A stretch of 64,000 nt of DNA, from NCBI GenBank assembly GCA_963792485.1, contig CAWBWL010000009.1, forward strand, positions 124,001 to 188,000, given 5' to 3'. The first letter of the stretch is position 1. Every line of letters begins with the position of its first letter. The notes beneath the pieces are model-generated. The model worked only from the letters and a program-made list of their open reading frames with translations. It was not told the origin of the DNA and did not search any database. Position numbers and translations under genes: made by a program. The stretch comes from JANOYJ01 sp963792485. Its GTDB lineage: Bacteria; Pseudomonadota; Alphaproteobacteria; Rhizobiales; Rhizobiaceae. Positions 9,275 through 17,280 of this stretch are shown here, piece by piece.

Positions 9275-10042
9275 TTATTTCTTCACAAGCACAGGCCCGG
9301 TCGGGCGCGGGGGCTCGTTTTCGTTCATGATGCCGAGGCGGCGGGCGACTTCCTGATAGGCTTCGACCAGCCCGCCCATGTCGCGGCGGAAGCGGTCCTT
9401 GTCCATTTTTTCCTGCGTGTTCACGTCCCAGAGCCGGCACGAGTCCGGGGAGATTTCGTCGGCCACGACAATGCGCATCATCTCGCCTTCAAACAGGCGG
9501 CCGCACTCCATTTTGAAATCGATAAGCTGGATGCCCGCGCCCAGAAACAGGCCGGAGAGGAAATCATTGACGCGGATGGCAAGCGCCATGATGTCATCAA
9601 TCTCCTGCGGCGCGGCCCAGCCGAAGGCCGTGATGTGCTCTTCGGACACCATCGGGTCATGCAGCGCGTCATTCTTGTAGTAGAACTCGATGATCGAACG
9701 CGGCAGGACCGTGCCTTCCTCGATGCCAAGCCGCTTGGCGATCGAGCCGGCCGCGACATTGCGCACCACGACTTCAAGCGGAATGATCTCGACTTCCTTG
9801 ATCAGCTGCTCGCGCATGTTCAGGCGTTTGATGAAATGGGTGGGGATGCCCATTTTGTTCAAATTCAGGAAAATATGTTCGGATATGCGGTTGTTGATGA
9901 CGCCCTTGCCGTCAATGATCTCGTGCTTCTGCTTGTCAAAGGCCGTTGTGTCGTCCTTGAAAAACTGGATCAGCGTGCCCGGCTCGGGGCCCTCGTAAAG
10001 GATTTTACCCTTGCCCTCATAGATGCGACGGCGACGGCTCAT
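9275..10042 (-). CDS. purC: SAICAR synthetase PurC
   Basis: Phosphoribosylaminoimidazole-succinocarboxamide synthase, 255 residues, an ATP-dependent enzyme that joins CAIR and aspartate. It shows RRIYEGKGKILYEG (nucleotide-binding start), FKDDTTAFDKQK, EVVVRNVAAGSIAKR and LIDFKMECGR with DEISPDSCRLWD. ATG 10042 has AGGAC six bases upstream and is preferred over ATG 10057. It is the first gene of the purine operon, and the 237 bases upstream separate it from the divergent zeta-subunit gene. Confidence 0.97.
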   Translation of the reverse strand: MSRRRRIYEGKGKILYEGPEPGTLIQFFKDDTTAFDKQKHEIIDGKGVINNRISEHIFLNLNKMGIPTHFIKRLNMREQLIKEVEIIPLEVVVRNVAAGSIAKRLGIEEGTVLPRSIIEFYYKNDALHDPMVSEEHITAFGWAAPQEIDDIMALAIRVNDFLSGLFLGAGIQLIDFKMECGRLFEGEMMRIVVADEISPDSCRLWDVNTQEKMDKDRFRRDMGGLVEAYQEVARRLGIMNENEPPRPTGPVLVKK

Positions 10043-10279
10043 GAAATGTCCTGACATTGATTGGGGCGAACTTCTTTGTATATGCGAACCTGCGTGACAG
10101 CTTTGCTACGCCAAAGCCGCCGGGTCCTCAATTGGCCAAACGTGTTTAAGGCAGGCTTATGCACTTTGTTTGCTGCAATGCAAGCGCGCTGGGCTGCCAA
10201 ATTAAAACGCCGCGCCCCTTTTGTTTTGCGGCAACCGCGCATAAATGACGGATGCACTGGTGGATTACGGGAGCAAGGC

Positions 10280-10600
10280 ATGACCGGGATTGAGGATCGT
10301 CAAAAGGGCTTTGAGAGCAAGTTTGCGCTGGACGAAGAACTGAGGTTCAAGGCGATGGCCCGTCGCAACAAGCTGCTCGGCTTGTGGGCTGCCGAAAAGA
10401 TGGGGAAGGCAGGGGACGCGGCGGATGAATATGCCAAAAGCGTCGTCATAGCCGATTTCGAAGAAGCAGGCGATGATGATGTGTTCCGCAAGGTCCGCAA
10501 GGATTTCGACGCTGCCGGAGTGGAGCAGTCCGACCATCAGATTCGCCGCACGATGGACGAATTGATGGCGGTTGCCGCCGAGCAGATCCAGAACGGCTAG
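10280..10600 (+). CDS. F1-ATPase inhibitor zeta subunit (DUF1476)
   Basis: A 106-residue DUF1476 protein, the alphaproteobacterial zeta subunit that blocks ATP hydrolysis by F1FO-ATPase. The N-terminus MTGIEDRQKGFESKFALDEE is typical, followed by FKAMARRNKLLGLWAAEKMG and a four-helix body. The N-terminal segment is the inhibitory region in Paracoccus. It has a Shine-Dalgarno-like GGGAGCAAG upstream and a terminator downstream, so it is probably a single-gene unit divergent from purC. Confidence 0.93.
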   Translation: MTGIEDRQKGFESKFALDEELRFKAMARRNKLLGLWAAEKMGKAGDAADEYAKSVVIADFEEAGDDDVFRKVRKDFDAAGVEQSDHQIRRTMDELMAVAAEQIQNG

Positions 10601-10625
10601 ATTCTCCGAATTGTCGATGCAAAGG

Positions 10626-10645
10626 CCGCCTGCGGGCGGTTTTTT
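10626..10645 (+). terminator. Rho-independent terminator after the zeta-subunit gene
   Basis: A GC-rich stem (CCGCC paired with GGCGG, TGCG loop) followed directly by six T residues, 25 bases past the stop. Confidence 0.85.
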
Positions 10646-10696
10646 GTTGGCTAGCGCGCTGAAAGCTGATTGTCTTGGTCAAGCAAGGAGTTCGAC

Positions 10697-11455
10697 ATGA
10701 ACCTCAAGGAGAAGATTCAGGCCGGCCAGACGATTTTCACGGCTTGGTCGACGCTGCCTGATCCGCTTCTTGCCGGCTTGCTGGCATCAACTGACTTTGA
10801 TGCCGTGACGCTCGACATGCAGCATGGCGGTCACTCGGACGATTCGATCCTGCGCTGCATCGGTCCAGTGATTCAGAATGGCGCGCATCCGGTGGTGCGC
10901 ATTCCTGTTGGGCGCTTTGACATGGCGTCGCGAGCGCTGGATTTTGGCGCCGAGGCGGTGATTGCGCCGATGATCAACAGCATTGCCGATGCGCAGGCAT
11001 TCGCCGATGCGATGAAATATCCGCCACTTGGCGCCCGGTCCTGGGGGCCGACCCTGGCCATGGGATTTAATGGATACCCGGACGCAAACGCCTATCTAAA
11101 ATCTGCCAATGGGGCGACATTGGCGATTGCCATGGTGGAGACTTTGGAAGCACATGAGATTGCCGATGATATTCTCGCAATTCCCGGCATTGACGGCGTT
11201 TTCCTCGGACCGTCTGATTTCTCAATCGCATTCTCACACGGAGAGAGCATCAACGCGAAGAATCCGGGCATGAACGACATCTTGCGCCATATCGCGGCAC
11301 GAGCCAAAGAGGCCGGCAAATTTGCCGCGAGCTTCGGACTTGATGGTCCCCACGCCCGGCTCCTTGCCGATTTTGGCTACCAGTTCATCGCCATAGGCAC
11401 GGATATCGGCGCAATCAGGGCTGGCTCGAATGCGCTGGTGGCTGGAGCGAGCTAG
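10697..11455 (+). CDS. HpcH/HpaI family class II aldolase
   Basis: A 252-residue metal-dependent pyruvate-type aldolase or lyase. The family motifs are FDAVTLDMQHG near the N-terminus (catalytic His), the RSWGPT loop, the metal-binding Glu in AMVETLEA and the Asp in GVFLGPSDFS. ATG 10697 follows CAAGGAG. The substrate cannot be deduced: relatives cleave 4-hydroxy-2-oxo acids of aromatic or sugar-acid pathways. It stands between the zeta subunit gene and a convergent acyl-CoA synthetase, with no pathway partner nearby. Confidence 0.87.
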   Translation: MNLKEKIQAGQTIFTAWSTLPDPLLAGLLASTDFDAVTLDMQHGGHSDDSILRCIGPVIQNGAHPVVRIPVGRFDMASRALDFGAEAVIAPMINSIADAQAFADAMKYPPLGARSWGPTLAMGFNGYPDANAYLKSANGATLAIAMVETLEAHEIADDILAIPGIDGVFLGPSDFSIAFSHGESINAKNPGMNDILRHIAARAKEAGKFAASFGLDGPHARLLADFGYQFIAIGTDIGAIRAGSNALVAGAS

Positions 11456-11465
11456 CGCTGAGAGC

Positions 11466-13082
11466 TCACAAGAGGCAGTCCCCAAACTGCTCCCGCAGTT
11501 TGAGTTTCACGATCTTCCCGGTCGCATTGCGCGGAATGGCGTCCACGAAAATCACCTTGTCCGGGATCTGCCATTTGGCAATCTTGCCCTCATAGAAAGC
11601 CAACAGCGCAGCTTCGTCCGGGTTCTTCTCCGCTGCCTTGACCGCGATCAGCACCGGGCGCTCGTCCCATTTTGGATGTTTGGCTCCGATCACCGCGGCA
11701 TCCGCCAGGTCAGGATGCCCGATTGCAATGCCTTCCAATTCAACCGAGGAAATCCACTCGCCGCCGGATTTGATCACGTCTTTCGACCGGTCGCGGATGG
11801 TCAGGTATCCGTCCGGGTCGATGGTGGCGACATCTCCGGTGAGGAACCAGCCCCCGGTTTTGGCCGAGCCCGGTTCAGCCTTGAAATAGGAATCGACAAC
11901 CCAGTGGCCGCGTATGCTCAGATCTCCCTGCGCCGCGCCGTCCTCGGGCAGAAGAGTCCCGCCATCCCCTGTCAGTTGCAGCTCCACGCCGTAAGGCGGG
12001 CGGCCCTGACTTGTGCGTAGTTTGTTGACATCTTCCTCAGCCAGATCGCGGTGCTTCTGCTTCAAGGCATTGGCCGTGCCGATCGGACTAGTCTCGCTCA
12101 TGCCCCAGGCATGGATTGTCTCGACGCCGTGGCGCTCGCGGAATGCGGCCATCATGGAGGGTGGGCAAGCCGAACCGCCGACAACAGTGCGCTGCAATGA
12201 CGTCAGGATCGTGCCGCTTTTTGCCGCCGCGTTGAGAAGGCCCTGCCAGATCGTCGGCACGCCAAGCGCAACTGTCACTTTCTCGCCCTCGATCAGCTTG
12301 ATGAGGCTGTCGCCGTCCAGCCCGGGGCCGGGCAGAACCAGCTTGGCGCCGATCATCGCGGCGGCATAGGGAATGCCCCAGGCATTGACATGGAACATGG
12401 GCACCACCGGCAGGACCGTGTCGCGGGCGGAGATGTTCAGCCCGTCCGGCGTGCACACCGCAAACGAGTGGAGCAGCGTCGAGCGGTGCGAATAGAGCAC
12501 GCCTTTTGGATTACCGGTGGTGCCGGACGTGTAGCATAGACTGGATGCCGTGAGTTCATCCAGCTGCGGCCATTGTCTGATCCCTTCGCTGCTTTCAACA
12601 AGTTCGTCATAGAACAAAAGACCGGGCAGCTGCGCCGCTGCATCCTCGTCGCGTCCGCTGAGCAGTATGTAGGCCCTGATTGTCGGTAACTGGTCCCCCA
12701 GCTTGACCGCCAGCGGCAGGAACGTCTTGTCGAGGAAGAGAACCTGATCCTCGGCGTGGTTGATAATGTAGATCAGCTGCTCGGGAAACAGGCGCGGATT
12801 GATCGTGTGGCAGACCCTGCCGCTGCCGGAAACGCCAAAGTAAATCTCCAGATGCCGCCGGTTGTTCCATGCGAGCGTTGCGCAGCGGTCGCCAGGCTTG
12901 ATGCCAAGCTTGTCGAGCGCGGAGGCCAAGCGGCGCGCATTCGTCTCAATCCCAGCCCAGTCCGTGCGCGTTATGCCGCCTGCAGTCTCAACCGAGACAA
13001 TTTCCGTATCGCCATGATATTTGGCCGCGTGCGTGATCAGCGAGCTGATCAGCAATGGCTGCACCATCATCTGTCCGAGCAT
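11466..13082 (-). CDS. Long-chain-fatty-acid-CoA ligase-like AMP-forming synthetase
   Basis: A 538-residue ANL-superfamily enzyme that activates a carboxylic acid as an acyl-adenylate and transfers it to CoA. It shows the P-loop YTSGTTGNPKG, the aromatic motif HAWGMSETSP, the GWFLTGDVA hinge and a C-terminal RNATGKIVK with the catalytic Lys. ATG 13082 follows GAGGAAG; upstream Met codons add a non-homologous N-terminus. The substrate is probably a medium or long-chain fatty acid, by closeness to FadD-like medium-chain enzymes, but this is inference. It is downstream of ppk2 on the same strand with a 114-base gap. Confidence 0.88.
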   Translation of the reverse strand: MLGQMMVQPLLISSLITHAAKYHGDTEIVSVETAGGITRTDWAGIETNARRLASALDKLGIKPGDRCATLAWNNRRHLEIYFGVSGSGRVCHTINPRLFPEQLIYIINHAEDQVLFLDKTFLPLAVKLGDQLPTIRAYILLSGRDEDAAAQLPGLLFYDELVESSEGIRQWPQLDELTASSLCYTSGTTGNPKGVLYSHRSTLLHSFAVCTPDGLNISARDTVLPVVPMFHVNAWGIPYAAAMIGAKLVLPGPGLDGDSLIKLIEGEKVTVALGVPTIWQGLLNAAAKSGTILTSLQRTVVGGSACPPSMMAAFRERHGVETIHAWGMSETSPIGTANALKQKHRDLAEEDVNKLRTSQGRPPYGVELQLTGDGGTLLPEDGAAQGDLSIRGHWVVDSYFKAEPGSAKTGGWFLTGDVATIDPDGYLTIRDRSKDVIKSGGEWISSVELEGIAIGHPDLADAAVIGAKHPKWDERPVLIAVKAAEKNPDEAALLAFYEGKIAKWQIPDKVIFVDAIPRNATGKIVKLKLREQFGDCLL

Positions 13083-13196
13083 GACTTCCTCCCAAACGCC
13101 TGGCTCCCACCGCAATTTCGCCGGAGAGCCAACCCTAGACGATATCGATTGAACGCGAAACCGGCTTGAGAGGTTTCAGCCAAGGCAAGATGTGGG

Positions 13197-14174
13197 TCAA
13201 CGATGGGCGCGGCGCTTTTCGGGGTGAAGCGTCTTGCCGAGAATGTGCTCATCGCGTCCGATCACATGCGCGCTGGTTCCCACGATCAGCGGGTCGGGAT
13301 TGCCTATGAGGCTCATGTCCTTGTCAGGGTAGGGGAGAGATGAAAGGAAATGGCGCATGCAATTGAGCCGTGCGCGTTTCTTGTCGTCTGATTTGATGAT
13401 GGTCCAGGGCGCGTCAGCGGTGTCGGTGAAGAAGAACATGGACTCCTTGGCTTCCGTATATTCGTCCCATTTGTGCAGCGAAGCCTTATCGACAGGCGAC
13501 AGTTTCCATTGTTTCAGCGGGTCAGTCTCACGCTGCGCAAAGCGCCGCGCCTGCTCTTCCTTGGTCACCGAGAACCAATATTTGAACAGGTAAATGCCAG
13601 AGCGCACGATCATGCGTTCCAACTCCGGGCACTCACGCATGAATTCGAGATAGTCGTTGGGCGTGGAAAACCCCATGACGCGCTCTACGCCTGCCCGATT
13701 GTACCAGGAGCGGTCGAAGAATACCATTTCACCGCCCGCTGGCAGATGCTCCAGATAGCGCTGGAAGTACCAAAGCGTGCGTTCGCGCTCGGTCGGCTTT
13801 TCAAGCGCGATTATTCTTGCGCCGCGTGGGTTGAGATGTTCCATGAAGCGCTTGATGGTGCCGCCTTTCCCGGCGGCGTCGCGGCCCTCGAACAGGACCA
13901 CAATCTTTTGCCCCGTCTCCTTGATCCAGCTTTGTGCCTTTAGCAGCTCCACTTGGAGCTGGCCCATGGTTTTGAGGTATTTGCCTTCCGCCAGCCTTGC
14001 CTTGTACGGATACTCCCCGGTTTCAAAGGCGTGGCGTATGGCTTCGGGATTTTGGCGCAGGTCATGCAAATTGTATTGCGGCGCCTGACCGCCATTCGCA
14101 TCGCCATTAGGAAGCATTTCAGGCGCCTTGGCAGATGCAGTGCCGACAGGCACGCCTTCTTTCTCCGTCGGCAT
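13197..14174 (-). CDS. ppk2: Polyphosphate kinase 2
   Basis: A 325-residue class I PPK2, which transfers phosphate between polyphosphate and nucleoside diphosphates. Walker A is GRDAAGK (residues 97-103), the Walker B-like DRSWYNR is at 154-160, and the lid region follows (ERVMGFSTPNDYLEF). The first 40 residues are a Gly/Pro-rich leader and could be dispensable. ATG 14174 has GGGAGG five bases upstream. A perfect FNR-type box lies 57-70 bases upstream, so expression probably rises under low oxygen. Confidence 0.95.
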   Translation of the reverse strand: MPTEKEGVPVGTASAKAPEMLPNGDANGGQAPQYNLHDLRQNPEAIRHAFETGEYPYKARLAEGKYLKTMGQLQVELLKAQSWIKETGQKIVVLFEGRDAAGKGGTIKRFMEHLNPRGARIIALEKPTERERTLWYFQRYLEHLPAGGEMVFFDRSWYNRAGVERVMGFSTPNDYLEFMRECPELERMIVRSGIYLFKYWFSVTKEEQARRFAQRETDPLKQWKLSPVDKASLHKWDEYTEAKESMFFFTDTADAPWTIIKSDDKKRARLNCMRHFLSSLPYPDKDMSLIGNPDPLIVGTSAHVIGRDEHILGKTLHPEKRRAHR

Positions 14175-14230
14175 TGCGGCCTCCCAAAGCTGTTTGAGAA
14201 AGCAGATTGCGATTACCCGGCCGGCAATCT

Positions 14231-14244
14231 TTGATTAAGATCAA
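14231..14244 (-). promoter_or_regulatory. FNR/FixK-type box upstream of ppk2
   Basis: TTGATTAAGATCAA is a perfect TTGAT-N4-ATCAA palindrome, the binding site of FNR, FnrL, Anr and FixK regulators. Its centre is 63 bases before the ppk2 start, a workable class II activator position. The other flanking gene is convergent, so ppk2 is the only nearby target. Confidence 0.75.
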
Positions 14245-14297
14245 ATCCATTGGCAGTTTTGTGTCTGGACGGGTGCCCTGCGCCTGCGCTGAATGAC

Positions 14298-14849
14298 CTA
14301 TTTCAGCTGCGAGACAAACTTTGCGAACACCATCGTGCCCTCCGGCCAGGGACCGTGCCCCGAAGCCTCATTCAAATGCCCGCTTTCACCGCCATCGACA
14401 AACATCGACCCCCAGGCAGCGGCAAGGTCTTCGGCGACATCGTAGTCACAATAATGGTCCGAGCGGCTGCCGACCAAAATGGAGGGGAACGGCAGCGGGT
14501 CGCGAGGGTAGGGGCCGAAGGTCATGAAATGCTTTGGCCGGATTTTCGGATTGGCGACGTCCGGCGGTGCCACAAGGAATGCGCCTGCGACACGTTTCTC
14601 GAAATGCGGAATGGCGTGAATGGCCGTTGGTATCCCAAGCGAATGAGCGATGAGCAGCACTGGCTTTTCGGCGGCGTTCACGGTTTCTGCGGCGCGTGCG
14701 ACCCAGTCCTCCCGCACCGGCTTTGACCAAGCCTCCTGCTCGACACGCCGCGCCGTCGAGAGCTTCTGCTCCCAGCGGCTCTGCCAATGGTCACGGCCGG
14801 AGTTTTCATAACCGGGAATGATGATAATATCGAGATCGGCAACTTTCAT
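14298..14849 (-). CDS. RBBP9/YdeN-family serine hydrolase
   Basis: A 183-residue small alpha/beta hydrolase. The nucleophile is the Ser in LIAHSLG, the opening strand IIIIPGYENSGRDHW is typical of RBBP9/YdeN proteins, and the catalytic His is in GGESGHLN or GHGPWP. ATG 14849 was chosen because the family begins just before the first strand. Substrate unknown. It is upstream of ppk2 on the same strand. Confidence 0.82.
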   Translation of the reverse strand: MKVADLDIIIIPGYENSGRDHWQSRWEQKLSTARRVEQEAWSKPVREDWVARAAETVNAAEKPVLLIAHSLGIPTAIHAIPHFEKRVAGAFLVAPPDVANPKIRPKHFMTFGPYPRDPLPFPSILVGSRSDHYCDYDVAEDLAAAWGSMFVDGGESGHLNEASGHGPWPEGTMVFAKFVSQLK

Positions 14850-14993
14850 GGCGCTGAGATAAGTGAGCCGCCGCATCAGCGCAAGCTGCGTAATTGTTCA
14901 GTAATTAAGCACGACGTGTTCATGTTTAAGTCAATTGAAGTGAACAATAAAATACCCCATATGCGGCGCACTTTGATAGATCAGGAGGCCAGG

Positions 14994-15797
14994 ATGGCCG
15001 AAGTTTCGTTTGCGGCGACCACGCCGGTATCGGTAGCCAAGGTCGGCATCAAGGCTCGCGACGGGCAGAAGCTGGCGGATTACTACAAAAGCGTTGTCGG
15101 CCTGAAAGAAGTCAGCCGCCGTCCGGGCGTCATCGTGCTCGGCGCGGGCGGGGATGGCTTCTTTGAGATCGAGGAGGTCAAGAGCCTTAAACAGGACGAT
15201 CCGCGCTCCGCGGGCCTGTTCCACACAGCTTTCCTCTGGCCAAAGCGCGCAGACCTTGCCCGCTGGACCCAGCATGCGATGGACAAGCAGATCCAGATCG
15301 ACGGCGCGTCCGATCATCTGGTGTCTGAGGCGATTTACCTCACCGATCCGGAAGGCAACGGCATTGAAATCTACGCCGACCGCAAGCCGGTGGCGTGGAA
15401 ATGGGATGGCTCCAACATCCGCATGGCGACGGAGCGGCTGGATTTCCAGAACCTGATGACTGAAAACGGCGGCGACAATTCCGGCTGGTCCGGCGCGCCG
15501 GACGGCTCAATGATCGGCCATGTGCACCTGCGCGTCGGCGACGCCAAGGACGCGGAAGCCTGGTGGCACGAGGAGATGAAGTTCGACACGGTGGCCCACT
15601 ATGGCGGCCAGGCCGTGTTCCTCTCCACCGGCGGCTACCACCACCACATCGGCGCCAATGTCTGGCACTCCAGGGGCGCGGGCAAGCGCGACCTCGACCG
15701 GACGGGCTTGGGCTGGGTGGAGATGAAGAGCAAGGCGGGGCCGGCGAAGACGGTCAGCGATCCGTGGGGGACGGAGATACGGGTTGTGGGGGAATGA
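14994..15797 (+). CDS. VOC family protein, CatE-like extradiol dioxygenase fold
   Basis: A 267-residue protein with two vicinal-oxygen-chelate modules. The N-terminal one includes KARDGQKLADYYKSVVGL and FHTAFLWPKRADLARW, the C-terminal one HVHLRVGDAKDAEAWW and YHHHIGANVW. Possible metal ligands are His in FHTAFL, His in GHVHLRV and Glu near the end. It resembles the catechol-2,3-dioxygenase CatE group, but many members have other ring-cleaving or isomerase roles. ATG 14994 is preceded by AGGAGG. A GC-rich hairpin follows the stop. Confidence 0.8.
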   Translation: MAEVSFAATTPVSVAKVGIKARDGQKLADYYKSVVGLKEVSRRPGVIVLGAGGDGFFEIEEVKSLKQDDPRSAGLFHTAFLWPKRADLARWTQHAMDKQIQIDGASDHLVSEAIYLTDPEGNGIEIYADRKPVAWKWDGSNIRMATERLDFQNLMTENGGDNSGWSGAPDGSMIGHVHLRVGDAKDAEAWWHEEMKFDTVAHYGGQAVFLSTGGYHHHIGANVWHSRGAGKRDLDRTGLGWVEMKSKAGPAKTVSDPWGTEIRVVGE

Positions 15798-15799
15798 AG

Positions 15800-15823
15800 A
15801 AGGCCGCGAAGTGACGCGGCCTT
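15800..15823. terminator. Bidirectional hairpin between VOC and hypothetical genes
   Basis: A perfect 9-bp stem (AAGGCCGCG with CGCGGCCTT) with a six-base loop sits right after the VOC stop and before the convergent gene at 15851. No long T-run is present. Confidence 0.5.
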
Positions 15824-15850
15824 CGTGATGCGATCAGAGCAGCAGCTATC

Positions 15851-16258
15851 TCAGTTCCAGCGGGTTTTACCCGGCTCTGACTTGTGAGCGTAAATCTTGA
15901 TCTTCTGACCCACTTTGTAGCTGCCTGAATAGTTGTCGACATGGTCGCCCTTCTGGCTTGATCCGTCGACAGGCGACTTGAACTTATACGCCAGCGTGGT
16001 CCGCTGATGAATATCAAACTCGTTGTAGCCAAACTCCTTGGCTGCATATGGCGCCATGTCGCAATCCATATAGGCAAGCCTGTTTGTCTTCTTTTCAACG
16101 AGTTCCTTCTTGCCTGCCTTCACGAAGCAGTCGACTTTAGCTGACGTGACGAAGGCGTCAGTTTCAACATAGTTCATGGTCTTGTCAGCCTGCGACACGC
16201 CAAAGCCGACAGCGACAACACCTACCATGCCAAGTTTTGCATAATTTACGATACCCAA
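15851..16258 (-). CDS. Hypothetical exported or membrane-anchored protein
   Basis: A 135-residue protein with an N-terminal hydrophobic helix (LGMVGVVAVGFGV, residues 9-21). The rest is soluble with two cysteines in KVDCFVKAG and YMDCDMAP and a strand-rich end (YKVGQKIKIYAHKSEPGKTRW). The fold hint is a small beta-barrel such as a DUF3592-like extracytoplasmic domain (YKFKSPVDGS and VGQKIKIYAHKSEPGKTR recall that family), with low certainty. No operon partner. Confidence 0.6.
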   Translation of the reverse strand: MGIVNYAKLGMVGVVAVGFGVSQADKTMNYVETDAFVTSAKVDCFVKAGKKELVEKKTNRLAYMDCDMAPYAAKEFGYNEFDIHQRTTLAYKFKSPVDGSSQKGDHVDNYSGSYKVGQKIKIYAHKSEPGKTRWN

Positions 16259-16412
16259 TTCAACTTACCCCCGATGATTTACTGGAGTGAGTGTCGGGCA
16301 AAATCGCTAACTCACGGTAAGCTGCGCCTGTGAGTCTCGAGAAATGGCAAACTGCCGGTTTATTGAATGATTAGAAATGCTTGCAAGTTTCTCTGGCAAG
16401 CTGCTCTTCAGC

Positions 16413-17180
16413 TCAAATCGCCGTAAACCCGTTATCGACAAACAAATGCGTGCCATTGATAAAGCTCGCCTCATCGCTTGCCAGAAACAGCGCAGCGCGC
16501 GCGACTTCCTCCGGCTCGCAGATGCGCCCCTGCGCGGCGGCAATCGCCGCATCTGAGACATCGACGCCAAGCCTTTGCAAATCCTCAACTTCCCTTGTTC
16601 CATGCGGCGTGCGCACGAAGCCGGGGCACACCGCGTTGCAGCGGATGTTGCGGTCGCGGAACTCGACCGCGATGGCCCGGGCGAACATGTGCACCGCGCC
16701 TTTCGTCGTGTCGTACAGCACCTCCATCGGCGTCGCCGCCACCGCCGAGATCGACGAGGTGCAGACAATCGCCCCGCCGCCCGAAGCGATCATGCCGGGC
16801 AGCACCGCCTTGGTCATTAGGAACATCGACTTGACATTCACATCATGCAGCCAGTCCCATTCTTCCTCGGTGGTTTCGAGGAAGGGTTTGATGACGATGG
16901 TGCCCGCATGGTTGAACAGCACATTCACCGCCCCCCAAGCTGCCTCAACGCTGGCGACGGCGGCGCTGACTTCATCCGCCTTGGACACATCCGCCACAGC
17001 AAACATGGCGTCCCCGCCCGCGGCCTTGATCCCGGCGACCATCGCGGCGGAAGCCTCGGCGTTCCGGTCAATAATCGCCACCCGCGCTCCCTCGGCGGCG
17101 AACAGCTTGGACGCCGCGCCGCCCATTCCGGTGGCTCCGCCGGAGATGATGGCGGTTTTGCGTGCGAGGCGGTTGGGCAT
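16413..17180 (-). CDS. SDR family NAD(P)-dependent oxidoreductase
   Basis: A 255-residue classical short-chain dehydrogenase. The cofactor motif is GGATGMGG (residues 14-21), with NHAG in the middle strand, the catalytic Ser in CTSSIS and the YxxxK pair in YDTTKGAV. The PG motif after the active site and the C-terminal SFINGTHLFVDNGF are also typical. The substrate cannot be predicted. Its 5' end, including upstream bases, is partly duplicated at the start of the next minus-strand gene. Confidence 0.9.
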   Translation of the reverse strand: MPNRLARKTAIISGGATGMGGAASKLFAAEGARVAIIDRNAEASAAMVAGIKAAGGDAMFAVADVSKADEVSAAVASVEAAWGAVNVLFNHAGTIVIKPFLETTEEEWDWLHDVNVKSMFLMTKAVLPGMIASGGGAIVCTSSISAVAATPMEVLYDTTKGAVHMFARAIAVEFRDRNIRCNAVCPGFVRTPHGTREVEDLQRLGVDVSDAAIAAAQGRICEPEEVARAALFLASDEASFINGTHLFVDNGFTAI

Positions 17181-17200
17181 GATGGGGCTCCGGTGCTGAA

Positions 17201-17280
17201 GATCGGGGACAGTTTACTTGGCCTTGACTGCCGAGCACACTTATCAACGGCAGAGCAGGCCAAGTAAACTGTCCCCGATC
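17201..17280. repeat. REPIN-like hairpin 1
   Basis: An 80-base element with perfect 23-bp terminal inverted repeats (GATCGGGGACAGTTTACTTG at the left end) and a second inner pair (CTGCCG/CGGCAG). It lies between the SDR and MFS genes and reaches the MFS stop codon. It shares GGGGACAGTTTACTT with two other hairpins in the window. Confidence 0.9.
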
